A DNA stretch of 64,000 nt from Pseudomonadota bacterium (GCA_018240435.1 JAFEFT010000010.1:50955-114954); one strand, 5' to 3'. Shown: positions 18,490 to 26,895, counted from the stretch's first letter. Translations and numbers: made by a program. Notes: generated from the sequence alone by a model not told the origin.

Positions 18490-19797
18490 ATGACCGCGTC
18501 CACAGCCAACCCGCCGCCAGGCAGCACCGGCCAGACGCCTTACCGCATCCTGCTCGACGAGGTGGGTGCGTTCGTCTACACCACCGACCTTTCCGGCCGC
18601 TACACCTACGCCAACCGGCTGGTGCTGGATCTGCTCGGCCCGTCGTTGCAACTGGAGGACGTGCTCGGCAAGAGTTTCACCGATTTCGTCGATATCGGCG
18701 AACATGGCGCCGAACTGCGCCAGAGCGACCGCAGCGTGCTCGATGACGGCCAGACCATCGCCCGCGAGGAAACCAATTTCATCCACGCCACCGGCGAGTG
18801 GCGCACCTACTGGTCGATCAAGAAACCGCTGCGCGACGCCACCGGCGCCATCACCGGCCTGATCGGCATCTCCCACGACATCACCGCCAAAAAGCGCCTC
18901 GAAGACGCCGTGCGCGAGCAAAAGAAATTGCTCGACACCATCCTCGACAACATCGACGCGCTGGTCTACATGAAAGGCGCCGATCGCCGCTTCCTGTACG
19001 CCAACCAGCCGGCGGCGCGCGTATTCGGGCAACCGGCCGAACACATCGTCGGCCGCCTCGACAGCGAACTGATGCCGCCGGCCGTCGCCGATCGTTTCTG
19101 GGCGCAGGATCAAAAAATTCTCGCCAGCGGCAAGCGCCACGTCAGCGAGGAAACCTTCGTCGACGCCGCCGGTCGCCGTCGCCATTACTGGAGCGTGATC
19201 GTGCCTTGGACCAGCCCGGAAGGCTCGCCGGCGCTGATCGGCCTGAGCACCGACATCACCGAACTGCATGCGCTCAAGGAGGAACTGGAACGGCAGGCGC
19301 GGGCCGACAGCCTCACCGGCCTGGCCAACCGCCGCCACTTTTTCGAGCGCGCCGCCGCAGAGTTCGCGCGCTGCCGCGAGCATGGCCTGCCGCTGAGCCT
19401 GATCGCGATCGACCTGGACCACTTCAAGCAGATCAACGACGTGCACGGGCATCCGATCGGCGACCTGGCGCTGGCGCACTTTGCCGCCTGCTGCCGCAAG
19501 GCGGTGCGTGCCACCGACCTGTGCGCCCGCACCGGCGGCGAGGAATTCTGCGTGCTGCTGCCGGAAGTCGGCGGCGACGACGCCTGCGCGACCGCCGAAC
19601 GCATCCGCACCCTGCCATGCGATCTGCATACCGCCGGCCTGCCGGCGGATCTGCGCCTGACCGCCAGCCTCGGCCTGGTCGGAATGGCCCCCGACGACCA
19701 CGACTTCGACGCCTTGTTCCGGCGCGCCGATCGCGCGCTGTATGCGGCCAAGGCGCAAGGCCGCAACCGCACCGTCAGGCTGCCGCCGGTGGCGTGA
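18490..19797 (+). CDS. Diguanylate cyclase with two PAS domains
   Basis: Predicted to make cyclic di-GMP. The 435-residue protein carries two PAS domains with PAS-associated C-terminal motifs (about 20-145, ending IGISHDITAKK, and 150-265, ending IGLSTDITELH) joined by coiled segments, then a GGDEF domain (about 275-435) with DSLTGLANRR, the metal-binding DLDHFKQINDVHG and an intact GGEEF at 349-353. The RxxD product-inhibition site is not evident. There is no membrane helix, so it senses a cytoplasmic cue. The start at 18490 has GAGGAT ten bases upstream; an ATG at 18472 is the alternative. Confidence 0.9.
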   Translation: MTASTANPPPGSTGQTPYRILLDEVGAFVYTTDLSGRYTYANRLVLDLLGPSLQLEDVLGKSFTDFVDIGEHGAELRQSDRSVLDDGQTIAREETNFIHATGEWRTYWSIKKPLRDATGAITGLIGISHDITAKKRLEDAVREQKKLLDTILDNIDALVYMKGADRRFLYANQPAARVFGQPAEHIVGRLDSELMPPAVADRFWAQDQKILASGKRHVSEETFVDAAGRRRHYWSVIVPWTSPEGSPALIGLSTDITELHALKEELERQARADSLTGLANRRHFFERAAAEFARCREHGLPLSLIAIDLDHFKQINDVHGHPIGDLALAHFAACCRKAVRATDLCARTGGEEFCVLLPEVGGDDACATAERIRTLPCDLHTAGLPADLRLTASLGLVGMAPDDHDFDALFRRADRALYAAKAQGRNRTVRLPPVA

Positions 19798-19799
19798 GT

Positions 19800-20486
19800 T
19801 CGACCGTCAGGCAGCGCGGAATTCCGCGAGTCGGCCAACAACGTGCATTCGAACCGAGCGGGCGCAACGTCGACGACATCAACGTCGGCGACATGCACCG
19901 GCACGATGGCGTCGTGGATGCCCGGGTGGACGCCGACGCGGCAGATCAGCGGAACCCGCATCTGCAGGGCCCGACGCAGCGCGAGGTTTTCCGGATGCGC
20001 CGCGCGTTCGCGCCGGATCGGTGCCGCGGCATTTGCAGGCGATCATTGCCGCATCCGGATCGCGCACACCCGCGCACCTGACTATACCTGTTCCTCAGCC
20101 ACGTCATTGACCGGCGTTCCCGTTGCAAGGCACTTCCGCGAAGGCGGGAAGCCCTTCGCGGGGATGACGAGTTCGCGCCGCGCGGCACCGCGTCGTGACG
20201 ATCGCGCCTGGCTGAGAGTCGGGGCCAATCAGGTCCGCGCAAGGCAAACGAGCGCGGTCTGGATGCTCAATGCCGCGCCGTCGCAAGCGAGCGCCGCCGA
20301 CTCGAAGATGCCCTTTTGCTGGTTCCGGATCGGGATGCGCTCGCCATGCAGAACGATGCCCTCAGCAAGACTCGCGCTCGGGATGCGCCCGCCGAAGCGA
20401 TCACGAAGTTGACGAACCTCGGCGATGGCGGCAGCGCGAACTACCTCGTCGAAGGACATGGCCGTGACCTCGACATGGCTCGCCAT
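19800..20486 (-). pseudogene. Decayed HNH endonuclease-like gene (N-terminal and central parts)
   Basis: Read on the minus strand, three frames successively give pieces resembling putative HNH restriction endonucleases: DRFGGRIPSASL, QQKGIFESAAL and GAALSIQT (about 20440-20240); a CRGTDP signature (about 20030); then, one frame away, HPENLALRRALQMRVPLI and a VHPGIHDAIVPVHV segment (about 20000-19850), which corresponds to the family pattern PLIYxxGxxPGxYxxxxPVxV. At least two frameshifts and a REP-type insertion interrupt it. The C-terminal HNH nuclease domain is missing at the junction with the diguanylate cyclase gene. The family assignment rests on remembered motifs. Confidence 0.6.
20130..20168. 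repeat. REP-like palindrome inside the HNH remnant
   Basis: The stretch TTCCGCGAAGGCGGGAAG followed by CCCTTCGCGGGGATGAC resembles the GTCATTCCCGCGAAGGCGGGAA element seen complete at 60266-60335. It lies between two fragments of the decayed endonuclease gene and may have inserted there. Confidence 0.55.
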
Positions 20487-20673
20487 CGATCGATTCCCGC
20501 AACCTGCGGGTCGATCTTCGCCGATGATGGCCGCGATTTCCCGTTCCGCGCGGAAAAAGCAGTGCTCTCGACGAACACGATCCGGGCGCCACCCAGTCAC
20601 CGACCGATCTGGCCCGCTCGCCAGGATTGCAAGCCACGACCACCGCGTTCGCAGGCCGCACGCATCACTGCGG

Positions 20674-20679
20674 TATACT
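20674..20679 (+). promoter_or_regulatory. -10 element (TATACT) before tRNA-Arg
   Basis: TATACT followed by a GC-rich discriminator-like stretch lies about 70 bases before the tRNA 5' end. No -35 close to consensus was found. Confidence 0.35.
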
Positions 20680-20748
20680 TGCCGCCCGGGCACGTGCGCT
20701 CCACGCAGGAAAGGCGTGCCCGCCGAGATATTGTCCCCCCTGCAAAAC

Positions 20749-20825
20749 GCGCTCGTAGCTCAGCTGGATAGAGTATTGCCCTCCGAAGGCAAGGGTCGTG
20801 GGTTCGAATCCCGCCGAGCGCGCCA
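20749..20825 (+). tRNA. tRNA-Arg (anticodon CCG)
   Basis: The sequence folds as a complete cloverleaf. The acceptor stem pairs GCGCTCG with CGAGCGC, the D-arm contains AGCTGGATA, the anticodon stem TTGCC/GGCAA encloses the loop CTCCGAA, giving anticodon CCG, and the T-arm is GTGGG-TTCGAAT-CCCGC. The discriminator base is G and CCA is encoded. It reads CGG codons, which are moderately used in this GC-rich genome. No integrase or attachment duplication was seen at its 3' end. Confidence 0.97.
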
Positions 20826-21006
20826 CTGCCTTCCCGGTTCCTGTCGTGCCCTCGGCCGTGCCCGCGGGCATGGGCCGCCGCGCGCGGAATGAGTACATTC
20901 AGCCGCCCCGCTGCAGCCTGCGCTGCGCGCCGCCGCACACGCAGGCCAGCGGAGCCATCGGGAATGGAACTTCGCCGCCAATGAACTTGCCGCCCCCGGC
21001 GCCGTC

Positions 21007-21012
21007 TACAAT
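21007..21012 (+). promoter_or_regulatory. -10 element (TACAAT) before the response regulator
   Basis: TACAAT lies 26 bases upstream of the ATG at 21039, so a short-leader transcript is likely. A similar TACAAT precedes speE. No clear -35 hexamer is present. Confidence 0.4.
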
Positions 21013-21038
21013 GGAACGTCGCCTGTCCTGCCCTGCCC

Positions 21039-21737
21039 ATGAGCCAACCCCAAGCCAAGCTGCGCGTGCTGCTGATCGAGGATCAGCGGGCGATGGCGGA
21101 AAACATCTGGGAATTCCTCGAAATGCAGGGGCAGGTGATGGATCACGCCGGCGATGGCTCGTCCGGGCTGGCGCTGGCGCTGGCCAACGCCTACGACGTG
21201 ATCGTGCTCGACCTGGGCTTGCCGCGGCTGGATGGCATCGAGGTCTGCCGCCGCTACCGCGCGCAGGGCAAGACGGCGCCGATCCTGATGCTGACCGCGC
21301 GCGACCGGCTGGAAGACAAGCTGCTGGGGTTCGAGGCCGGGGCCGACGACTACCTGACCAAACCCTTCGAGCTGCGTGAACTGGCCGCGCGCATCCAGGT
21401 ACTGCACCGGCGCTTGCAACGGCTGTCGCCGGCGCTGTTGCGCGCCGGCCCGCTGGTGCTGGATCTGGCGTCGCGCAGCGTCACCCGCGATGGGCAGCCG
21501 TTGACGGTATCGCCGGCCGGGCTGCGCCTGCTCGCCGCGCTGATGGCCAAGACGCCGAACGTGCTGTTGTACGCCGATCTGGCGCAAGCGTTGTGGGGTG
21601 ATTCCGATCACGACGCGGCGCGCCTGCACACCCACGTTTCGTTGTTGCGCGCGGCGATCGACCGCGACTTCGAGCAACCGCTGATCCAGACCGTCCACGG
21701 CTTCGGGTACCGCATTGCTCCGCCTGCTGCCACGTAA
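21039..21737 (+). CDS. OmpR/PhoP-family response regulator
   Basis: DNA-binding regulator of a two-component system. The 232-residue protein has a receiver domain (about 8-122) with the acidic pair in LLIEDQ, phosphoacceptor Asp58 (VLDLGLPRLDG), the conserved Thr in LMLTARD and Lys in LTKPFE, then a winged-helix output domain (about 132-228) ending in the typical QPLIQTVHGFGYRI. The kinase gene begins inside its last codons. The kinase partner is degenerate in its ATP-binding region, so the phosphate source for this intact receiver is uncertain. Confidence 0.93.
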   Translation: MSQPQAKLRVLLIEDQRAMAENIWEFLEMQGQVMDHAGDGSSGLALALANAYDVIVLDLGLPRLDGIEVCRRYRAQGKTAPILMLTARDRLEDKLLGFEAGADDYLTKPFELRELAARIQVLHRRLQRLSPALLRAGPLVLDLASRSVTRDGQPLTVSPAGLRLLAALMAKTPNVLLYADLAQALWGDSDHDAARLHTHVSLLRAAIDRDFEQPLIQTVHGFGYRIAPPAAT

Positions 21738-23007
21738 GACCTCCCTGCGCACGCGGGTGATGGTGTATTGCGCCGCCCTCGGCGGCGCGATCGGCGTGTG
21801 CCTGGCGTTCGTCTCCGAGAACATCGCCGACCAGTACGAAACCATCCTGATCCGCGAGGAGATGACGGCCGAACTGGACGCGCAGATCGCCCAGCACGGC
21901 AACGATGCCGGCGATCAGCATTTGCAGCGCAGCCCGTGGAAGAGCGTCTATCTCGATCGACCCGGGCAAGCGCCGACCTCGCCGGCCTGGACGCATGCGC
22001 TGGCCGCGGGCGTCCACGAGGCGCCGGACGACGTGTTCGGCTCCGGCGATCACTTCGTCGGCATCGGCACCGCGCCGGTCGGGCGCATGGTGATCGTCGC
22101 CGGCCTGCCCGACTCGCCCGACCGTGAGCGCCGCTTCCTCGAGGAACTGGCGGCCATGATCGCTCTGGGCATCGCGCTGGGCGCGTGGCTGGGCCGGCTG
22201 CTCGCCGGTGGCATGCTGGCGCCGGTGCTGCGGCTGTCGCACGAGGTCGAACGCGCCGATCCGGGTGTCGAACTGCACGGCATCGCCGACGACCACCGCC
22301 ACGACGAAGTCGGCGCGCTGGCCAATGCCTTCCTGCGTTATCAATCGCGCGTGAACGCGGCGATCGAGCGCGAGGTGCTGTTCTCGGTCGATGCCGGGCA
22401 CGAGCTGCGCACGCCGTTGACCACCTTGCAGGGCGCGCTGGATCTGCTCGATGCGCAGATCGTGCAGGCGCCGGCACGGCGCAAGATCCAGCGCATCCGC
22501 CGCAGCGCCGCCGAGATCGGGTTGCTGATCGATGCGCTGCTGCTGGTGACCGTCTCCGACGAGGCCGTCGACCATCCGGCGAGCGTCGTCGAATGGCGCG
22601 GCGCGATCGCCTCGGCATTGACCGAATACCAGCCCGAACTCGATCACGCGCAGGTGTGCGTGGGCGTGCGCTGCGCGCCCGACGCCACCATTCATGCCCA
22701 CCCGCGGCTGCTGGCGACGATGCTGCGCCTGTTGCTGCGGGCGATGGCCAATGGCAGCTTCGGGCAGGATCTGCATATCGACGTCGATGGCGCCGGGCTG
22801 CGGCTGGCGGCGGCCGACACCATGCCGGAAGCGGCTCTCGCCGGCAGCGAAGACGTGCCGACGGCGATCGACGTGCAGCGTTCGGATGAGATCGCCGGCC
22901 TGGGCATGCTGCGCCGGCTGTGCGAACGCCATCGCTGGCGGCTGGTTCTGGAAGGCGCCGGCAGCGGTTCGGGCTTGCTGCCATTGCGCTTGCTGGCGCC
23001 GGCTTGA
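21715..23007 (+). CDS. Sensor histidine kinase with degenerate ATPase domain
   Basis: Membrane partner of the upstream response regulator. The 430-residue protein has an N-terminal helix (about 15-33), a periplasmic sensor segment, a second helix (about 140-160), a HAMP-like linker and an intact H-box VDAGHELRTPLTTL (His229). The ATP-binding domain is eroded. The N-box position reads LLLRAMANGS without the usual NLxxNA pattern, the G1 box (normally DxGxG) reads ADTMPE, and only a GLGMLRRL relic of the G2 box remains. It may not autophosphorylate and could act as a phosphatase or be trans-phosphorylated. It starts at TTG within the regulator gene, implying coupling. Confidence 0.85.
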   Translation: MLRLLPRKTSLRTRVMVYCAALGGAIGVCLAFVSENIADQYETILIREEMTAELDAQIAQHGNDAGDQHLQRSPWKSVYLDRPGQAPTSPAWTHALAAGVHEAPDDVFGSGDHFVGIGTAPVGRMVIVAGLPDSPDRERRFLEELAAMIALGIALGAWLGRLLAGGMLAPVLRLSHEVERADPGVELHGIADDHRHDEVGALANAFLRYQSRVNAAIEREVLFSVDAGHELRTPLTTLQGALDLLDAQIVQAPARRKIQRIRRSAAEIGLLIDALLLVTVSDEAVDHPASVVEWRGAIASALTEYQPELDHAQVCVGVRCAPDATIHAHPRLLATMLRLLLRAMANGSFGQDLHIDVDGAGLRLAAADTMPEAALAGSEDVPTAIDVQRSDEIAGLGMLRRLCERHRWRLVLEGAGSGSGLLPLRLLAPA

Positions 23008-23099
23008 GCGGCCTGCCGGTGCCCGCGAGCAACGAACGCGTAACCTCGGCGGCAGCGCCGCTTAACGGCGCCGGCCGGATGCTGTGCGCGCCAACGCCC

Positions 23100-24101
23100 A
23101 TGTCGACTTCCATCCTGCCCGCATCGAGCACCTCCGATCCGGCGTCTGCGGACGCGGGCCCACGCATGCGTCGGCGTTTGCATCTGGAACGGCTGGAACT
23201 GGATGGATCGACCACCGACGATCGCCTGACGAAGGCAGGCAATTGGCTGTCCTGCCGCGATGTCGATCTGCGCGATCTGGCACCCGCGCTGCGCCTGTGG
23301 GCGCGCACGCGCACCATCGCGCTGGCGCGCGAACGGCTGCGCGCGATGCCGACGCCGCCCGACCCGGTGGTGACGCTGATCGGCTCGGGCGATTTCCACC
23401 ATCTGGCGCCGTTGCTGCTCGAGCGCGTGCGCGAGCCGGTGACCTTGGTGCACTTCGACAATCATCCCGATTGGGTGCGACTGGCGCCACGCTGGCATTG
23501 CGGCTCATGGATCAACCAGGCGCTGCGCAACGAACGGGTGGCGCGCATCATCACGATCGGCCCGTGCAGCGACGACCTCGCCCATCCGGATCTCAAGGGC
23601 GGCAACCTGCCGGCGCTGGCGTCGGGGCGATTGCGCCTGTTCCCGTGGTCGCGCCCGCCTTCGCGGGTGTTGCGCAAGATGGCCGACGGGCCCTCATGGC
23701 GCCATGCCGATGGCCACCTGCACTGGCGCAATCTGGCCGACCTGCCGGCGGCGCAGGCACGGGCGTTGATCCTCGAACAGATCGCCACGACCGCGGTCTG
23801 GCTGAGCATCGACAAGGACGTGCTGCCCGAAACGGAAACCATCAGCAATTGGGATCAAGGGCGGATGCCGCTGCAGGCGGTGCTCGACTTGATCGGAGCC
23901 ATCGTCGACCGCCACGAACTGGCCGGCGCCGACATCTGCGGCGAACATTCGCCGCCGCAATTCGACAACCTGCTCAAGCGCTGGGAAGTGCGCCGCGATC
24001 AGCCGCGACGGGCCGCGCCGGACGCCGCCGCCCGGGCGCGCAACATCGAGGTCACCTGCCGGCTGCTGGCGACGATTGCCGGGGACGGTGGGCGATGCTG
24101 A
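23100..24101 (+). CDS. Arginase/deacetylase-fold metalloenzyme, unknown substrate
   Basis: The 333-residue protein carries the metal-binding pattern of the ureohydrolase/deacetylase fold: GSGDFHH (His100/101, equivalent to GGDHS), HFDNHPD (Asp120, His122, Asp124, equivalent to DAHxD) and SIDKD (Asp238, Asp240, equivalent to SxDxD). Overall it is unlike standard arginases, and the guanidine-recognition loops are not recognisable, so a hydrolytic amidinase or deacylase reaction is possible. It opens a compact gene set reaching to 29360: its stop overlaps the next start (ATGCTGA). The ATG at 23100 was chosen; 23079 and 23166 are alternatives. Confidence 0.72.
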   Translation: MSTSILPASSTSDPASADAGPRMRRRLHLERLELDGSTTDDRLTKAGNWLSCRDVDLRDLAPALRLWARTRTIALARERLRAMPTPPDPVVTLIGSGDFHHLAPLLLERVREPVTLVHFDNHPDWVRLAPRWHCGSWINQALRNERVARIITIGPCSDDLAHPDLKGGNLPALASGRLRLFPWSRPPSRVLRKMADGPSWRHADGHLHWRNLADLPAAQARALILEQIATTAVWLSIDKDVLPETETISNWDQGRMPLQAVLDLIGAIVDRHELAGADICGEHSPPQFDNLLKRWEVRRDQPRRAAPDAAARARNIEVTCRLLATIAGDGGRC

Positions 24102-24463
24102 TCTTCGCGCTGCTGCTCGGCTCGGTGCTGTGCGAGGTGTTCGGCCAGGTCAGTTTCAAACTCGGGCTCGGGCAAGGCGATGGCCAAACCCAACCGGGCG
24201 CGCGCGGCTTGCTGCGGCAACTGGCGGGCTCGCGCTGGATCGCCGCCGGCGTGGCGGCGTACGCGGTCGAGTTCGTGCTCTGGTTCGCGGCCTTGTCGCA
24301 GGCGCCGCTGAGCATGGCGATCGCGTTCGCGGCGCTGGCGTACTGCGGCGTCGTCCTGGCCAGCCACGTCTTCCTCGATGAAGCGGTCGGCTGGCGCGAG
24401 TGGCGCGCCACCGGCACCATTGCCGTGGGCGTGGCATTGGTCTGCTGGCCGCAACTGTCATGA
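24095..24463 (+). CDS. Small EamA-type membrane protein (ArnE/ArnF-sized), first copy
   Basis: A 122-residue protein with four predicted membrane helices (about 1-18, 47-67, 72-92 and 99-118) and the EamA/SMR pattern (LGSVLCEVFGQVSFKLGL, then LSQAPLSMAIAFAALAYCGVV and LDEAVGWREWRATGTIAVGVALV). This size and pattern match the half-size ArnE/ArnF flippase subunits and small multidrug transporters, which work as dimers. A second four-helix relative lies four genes on. It overlaps the upstream arginase-fold gene by seven bases. Inferred role: movement of a lipid or amphiphile across the inner membrane. Confidence 0.8.
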   Translation: MLIFALLLGSVLCEVFGQVSFKLGLGQGDGQTQPGARGLLRQLAGSRWIAAGVAAYAVEFVLWFAALSQAPLSMAIAFAALAYCGVVLASHVFLDEAVGWREWRATGTIAVGVALVCWPQLS

Positions 24464-24498
24464 CGTTTCCCGTACCTCGACGCAACCATCGATGAACC

Positions 24499-25347
24499 AT
24501 GTCCAATTCCAGTGAATTCTTTCTCGACGGCGGTGGCGACGGCGTCCTGCTGATCCACGGCCTGACCGGCACCCCCGCCGAAATGCGCTTCGTCGGCAAG
24601 GGCCTGCACCGGGCCGGCTACAGCGTGCTGGGCGTGCAACTGGCCGGCCATTGCGGCAGCGAGCAGGATCTGCTGGCCACCGGCTGGCGCGACTGGTATC
24701 GCAGCGTCACCGATGCCGCCGATCGCCTGGGCGCGCGGGTGGATCGGATGTTCGTCGGCGGGCTGTCGATGGGCGCGTTGCTCGCACTCAAGCTCGCCGC
24801 CGAGCGGCCGCGCCAGGTCGCCGGGCTGGCCCTGTACGGCACCACGTTCGCTTACGACGGCTGGACGATTCCGCGCATCGCCAAACTTTCGTTCCTGCTG
24901 CCGCTGGCCACCCGGCTGGGCATCGGGCGCAAGCGCCGGTTCATGGAAAAGCCGCCATACGGCATCAAGAGCGAGCGCGTACGCCAGCGCATCGCCGGCA
25001 GCATGCTCGCCGGCGACAGCCAGGCCGCCGGGCTGCCGGGCAACCCGTGGCCGTCGCTGGCCGAGTTCTACCGGTTGTCGGCGCGCGTGCAACGGCAACT
25101 CGATCGCGTGCGCTCGCCGTGCCTGGTGGTGCATGCGGCCGACGACGACATCGCCAGCGTGCGCAATGCCCGCCTGGTCGAACGCCGGGTCGGCGCCGAG
25201 GTCGAGACGCTGCTGCTGCACGACAGCTACCACATGGTCACGATCGACCAGGAGCACCGCCAGGTGGTCGAGCGCTCGGCCGATTTCTTCGCCCGCTGCG
25301 CCAGCGGCCGCGTGTCCGGCCAGCGACCGGCCGTGCGCGACGTTTGA
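24499..25347 (+). CDS. Alpha/beta hydrolase (carboxylesterase or lipase type)
   Basis: The 282-residue cytoplasmic hydrolase begins with LLIHGLTGTPAEMR (oxyanion region), has the nucleophile elbow GGLSMGAL with Ser90, the acid in HAADDDIAS (about Asp215-217) and the histidine in DSYHMVTID (His245). The HGLTG/GLSMG combination resembles the Est30-like carboxylesterase and monoacylglycerol lipase group. As part of the ACP-ketosynthase-desaturase set, it may release or edit an acyl chain. The next gene starts 11 bases after its stop. Confidence 0.85.
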   Translation: MSNSSEFFLDGGGDGVLLIHGLTGTPAEMRFVGKGLHRAGYSVLGVQLAGHCGSEQDLLATGWRDWYRSVTDAADRLGARVDRMFVGGLSMGALLALKLAAERPRQVAGLALYGTTFAYDGWTIPRIAKLSFLLPLATRLGIGRKRRFMEKPPYGIKSERVRQRIAGSMLAGDSQAAGLPGNPWPSLAEFYRLSARVQRQLDRVRSPCLVVHAADDDIASVRNARLVERRVGAEVETLLLHDSYHMVTIDQEHRQVVERSADFFARCASGRVSGQRPAVRDV

Positions 25348-25357
25348 CCGGGCCACG

Positions 25358-26476
25358 ATGATCGCCGTCACCGCCAGCACCATCGAGGATTTCACCGCCG
25401 CCGAATGGGATCGCCTGTTCCCCGGCGAACTCGAAGGCTGGGCCTACCATCGCGCCAGCGAACGCGCGGCATTGGTCGGCCTGGAGTGGCTGTACGTGGG
25501 CGTTCGCGACGGCGGGCAATTGCGCGCGGCGGCGGTGGCATTCATCACCGACTACCCGCTCGCCACCACGCTGGATGGCTCGTTGCGGCGGATGGTGGGC
25601 ACGCTGGCGCGCGCCGCGCCGGGGCTGCTGCGTCCGCGCATGCTGGCGCTGGGCTCGCCGGTGACCGAAACCTGCCCGCTCGGCTTCGCCGCCGATGCCG
25701 ATGGCGAAGAGCAGGCGGCGTGCCTTGCGGCGATCCTGGCGGCCTGCGAGCGGCAGGCGCAAAACCGCCGCGCGCAACTGCTGGCGATCAAGGACCTGCC
25801 CGACGATCGCGCCGCGACGCTGCACACGGCGCTCACCGCCTGTGGCCTGCGCCAGCAGCCCGGCCAACCCGGCGCCCGCCTGGCGCTGCCGTTTCGCGAT
25901 CTCGACGGCTATTTCGCCTCGCTCGGTCGCGCCACTCGCCGCGATCTGCGCCGCAAGTGGCGCTCGCGCGAACACCTGCGCATCCAATGGCGGAGCGATC
26001 TGGCGGGCATCGACGAGCGCGTGGCGCAACTGTATCGGCAGACGCTGGCACGGGCGCCGATGCGGCTGGAAGAACTCAACCCGGCCTGGTTCGCCAACGT
26101 GCTGGCGGCGCTGCCCGGCCGCGCTGCCTGCGTGTGCTACTGGCACGGCGCGGACCTGGTCGCCTTCAACCTCGTGCTGCACGATGGTCGCCGGTTGCTC
26201 GACAAGTACATCGGCATGGATTATGCGCGGGCGCGCGAGCTGAACCTGTACTACGTGAGCTGGCTGGAGAACGTCCGCCACGCCATCGAACACGGCCTGC
26301 ACAGCTGCGACGGCGGTCAGGGCCTGGGTACGGAAAAACTCCGCCTCGGCTGCGTCATGCAGGGCAACGGGCTGTGGTATCGCCATCGCAACCGCCTGCT
26401 CGATCGCGGCATGGCGCTGGCCGAACGCGCGCTGGGCCTGCACGATGCGCCGGCCGCGCAGGAGCGCTGCGCGTGA
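25358..26476 (+). CDS. BioF2/GNAT-like N-acyltransferase
   Basis: The 372-residue protein looks like the BioF2-type (Acetyltransf_6, CelD/FemAB-related) acyltransferase fold. Its C-terminal half has GRATRRDLRRKWRSRE, followed by the VAQLYRQTLARAP helix, LVAFNLVLHDGRRLLDKYIGMDY and the terminal GLHSCDGGQGLGTEKLRLG typical of that fold. Such enzymes transfer acyl groups from acyl-CoA or acyl-ACP to an amine. With an ACP, ketosynthase and desaturase downstream, acyl-ACP-dependent N-acylation of an unknown amine is the simplest reading. Its stop overlaps the next start (GTGA). Confidence 0.72.
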   Translation: MIAVTASTIEDFTAAEWDRLFPGELEGWAYHRASERAALVGLEWLYVGVRDGGQLRAAAVAFITDYPLATTLDGSLRRMVGTLARAAPGLLRPRMLALGSPVTETCPLGFAADADGEEQAACLAAILAACERQAQNRRAQLLAIKDLPDDRAATLHTALTACGLRQQPGQPGARLALPFRDLDGYFASLGRATRRDLRRKWRSREHLRIQWRSDLAGIDERVAQLYRQTLARAPMRLEELNPAWFANVLAALPGRAACVCYWHGADLVAFNLVLHDGRRLLDKYIGMDYARARELNLYYVSWLENVRHAIEHGLHSCDGGQGLGTEKLRLGCVMQGNGLWYRHRNRLLDRGMALAERALGLHDAPAAQERCA

Positions 26477-26892
26477 CCGCCGCCAGCCCTCGCCTGCGGC
26501 TGCTGCTGCCGTGGCTGGCACTGATCTGCGTGGAAGTGCTGACGCAGCTGGCGCTGAAGTTCGCCGGGCAGGCCACCGGCGCCTTCGATTTCAGCGGCGC
26601 GGCATTCGCGCGCGCCGTGGGCGATGGCTGGATGTGGCTGGCGGTGGCCTGCTACGTCGCCGGCTTTCTGGCCTGGATGCTGATCCTGCGGCAGATGCGG
26701 CTGTCGCACGCCTATCCGGCCAGCGCCATCGTGTTCGTGGCGGTGATGCTCAGCTCGTGGCTGTTCCTGCACGAGGCGATCACCGTCAGGCAATGGATTG
26801 GCGCGGCCATCATCGTCGCGGGTATCCTGCAACTTGGCAGCCGCGACCACGCCGCCGGCGTCCCGCCCACGCCCATCCACCCCCCGGAGTGA
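26473..26892 (+). CDS. Small EamA-type membrane protein (ArnE/ArnF-sized), second copy
   Basis: A 139-residue, four-helix protein (about 8-26, 51-71, 78-98 and 104-121) with the EamA half-transporter pattern VEVLTQLALKFAG, ILRQMRLSHAYPASAIVFVAVMLSSWL and HEAITVRQWIGAAIIVAG. It starts at GTG overlapping the previous stop codon. Together with the copy at 24095 it could form a heterodimer comparable to ArnE-ArnF. That would imply a lipid-linked product translocated to the periplasmic face. The ACP gene begins three bases after its stop. Confidence 0.8.
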   Translation: MTAASPRLRLLLPWLALICVEVLTQLALKFAGQATGAFDFSGAAFARAVGDGWMWLAVACYVAGFLAWMLILRQMRLSHAYPASAIVFVAVMLSSWLFLHEAITVRQWIGAAIIVAGILQLGSRDHAAGVPPTPIHPPE

Positions 26893-26895
26893 CCC

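Noticed and set aside
17839..19758. Minus-strand frame of about 640 codons opposite gpsA end, DUF3293 and the diguanylate cyclase
   Set aside because: Antisense to genes with clear domains, no own motif or ribosome-binding site.
20749..20825. tRNA-Arg as attachment site of a genomic island
   Set aside because: No integrase, no repeated tRNA 3' end and no composition change follow it; the neighbours are ordinary chromosomal genes.
21039..23007. Assignment of the two-component pair as PhoPQ
   Set aside because: The regulator is PhoP/OmpR-like but the kinase has no PhoQ-type acidic sensor patch and a worn ATPase domain; a name would be a guess.
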